A stretch of 6,046 nt of DNA. It comes from Mariaggregatimicrobium sp964498785 (GTDB lineage: Bacteria > Zhuqueibacterota > Zhuqueibacteria > Thermofontimicrobiales > Thiofontviventaceae). The notes below the pieces were generated by a model that was not told the origin of the DNA, searched no databases, and saw nothing but the letters and a program-made list of their open reading frames with translations. Position 1 is the stretch's first letter. Each line of letters opens with the position of its first letter. Shown piece after piece: positions 5,524 to 6,046 of the stretch. Both the position numbers and the translations under genes were made by a program. The stretch is from contig CAZCJL010000214.1 of the NCBI GenBank assembly GCA_964498785.1, forward strand, positions 1 to 6,046, written 5' to 3'.

Positions 5524-6046
5524 TTATCGAATAATAGAAAATGAATTTAATTTTATACTGTTTAAAGGTACAACGACTTCTATTCCACCACCTACATTGC
5601 TGCCGACTCCAGGAGCTGTTCTTGTAATAAATTTTGATCCCTGTTTCAATGTAGCAGTTTCAATAAAATTTGCATTTATAACATTTTTGGATGGGATACC
5701 ATACCGTGAAGCAAATCCCGCAGTTAATGGATGTTCTAAAGACCAGAATTGTGCTTCTGCTGCAGCACTTTTACCTGTAGTACCAAGTCGATAAAGAGTT
5801 GCACCATTTTTAACTTGTACTCTTGCAGCTAATGCTGTTTCAGTATTACTTTGAATTGCTGCTCCTTTTTGAATTTTTATTGCGTCTGTTACAGTTCTAG
5901 TGCCAGATATGGCCATTGTAAGACCTATAAAAATTGGATCTTCTAAGATTGAAACAGCTTGGATAGCGTCGCTTTTTGCTGGATCACCCAGCTTCATACC
6001 AATATAATTTTGAGTAACAACACTAACGTCACTCATTTTATAAGTT
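5524..6046 (-). CDS. C-terminal tail of an RHS-type toxin, ADP-ribosyltransferase-like (5' part outside window)
   Basis: The frame is open to the window edge. The first ATG (6036-6034) has no ribosome site and the codons before it are in frame, so this is most likely the end of a larger protein; 170 residues can be read from that ATG. The first ~60 residues are a linker with a hydrophobic stretch. From ~78 the layout suggests the R-S-E type ADP-ribosyltransferase fold: LYRLG (candidate Arg83), FWS (97-99, candidate Ser99), and GGGIEVVVP (149-157, candidate Glu153) as the last strand. The segment RYGIPSKNV...FIETATLKQG lies between. Such enzymes use NAD+ to modify host molecules; the target cannot be predicted. 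The RHS core itself is outside the window, so that assignment rests on the tail, the coupled immunity-type gene and the adjacent RHS fragment. An unrelated polymorphic-toxin fold is possible. Confidence 0.7.
   Translation of the reverse strand, partial: TYKMSDVSVVTQNYIGMKLGDPAKSDAIQAVSILEDPIFIGLTMAISGTRTVTDAIKIQKGAAIQSNTETALAARVQVKNGATLYRLGTTGKSAAAEAQFWSLEHPLTAGFASRYGIPSKNVINANFIETATLKQGSKFITRTAPGVGSNVGGGIEVVVPLNSIKLNSFSIIR

Noticed and set aside
5597..5794. 65-codon plus-strand open frame opposite the toxin tail
   Set aside because: Shadow of the well-supported minus-strand gene; no ribosome site or domain.
1..6046. CRISPR array, tRNA, rRNA or insertion sequence
   Set aside because: No regularly spaced direct repeats, no tRNA or rRNA signatures and no transposase-like frame were seen on either strand.

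Overview
This is an AT-rich window (about 22% G+C in one 60-base stretch of an immunity-type gene, up to 60% in an RHS core segment). Every convincing gene is on the minus strand. It looks like the accessory toxin locus of a Gram-negative bacterium. Sec signal peptides, secreted SirB1/transglutaminase-like proteins and RHS cores with 'SPYLYCNN.PI..IDPTGM' signatures suggest an FCB-group or related environmental lineage, but the taxon cannot be fixed from this sequence. The layout is typical of polymorphic toxin loci: RHS-core pieces, variable tails, small candidate immunity genes and displaced ('orphan') tail cassettes.

In transcription order (right to left): (1) 6046-5524, the end of an RHS-type protein whose tail has an ADP-ribosyltransferase-like R...FWS...GGGxE layout; (2) 5514-5272, a small probable immunity gene 9 nt downstream; (3) 5279-4848, a start-less, G+C-rich RHS-core fragment with a very short tail, probably a displaced end of an rhs gene; (4) 4825-3551, a secreted transglutaminase/SirB1-like protein; (5) 3535-2741, a 'mini-RHS': a signal peptide joined directly to the last ~40 residues of an RHS core and then a tail domain; (6) 2760-2050, a membrane-anchored or exported protein overlapping it, a candidate immunity partner; (7) a ~570-base gap holding a well-formed integron attC-like site (1504-1632) and two further inverted repeats; (8) 1476-190, a second secreted transglutaminase-like paralogue; (9) 167-<1, a second signal-peptide/mini-RHS gene that runs off the window.

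The main discovery candidate is the two-gene module [exported transglutaminase-like protein, then signal-peptide + RHS tip + variable tail]. It occurs twice with the same order, tight spacing (15 and 22 nt) and an AAAGGAG ribosome site before each mini-RHS. The two copies differ widely in sequence, so this is a maintained arrangement rather than a recent duplication. The tail-bearing proteins would leave the cytoplasm by the Sec route without the usual RHS shell. One module begins 27 bases after the attC-like site, in the matching orientation, which raises the possibility that these modules travel, or once travelled, as integron cassettes.
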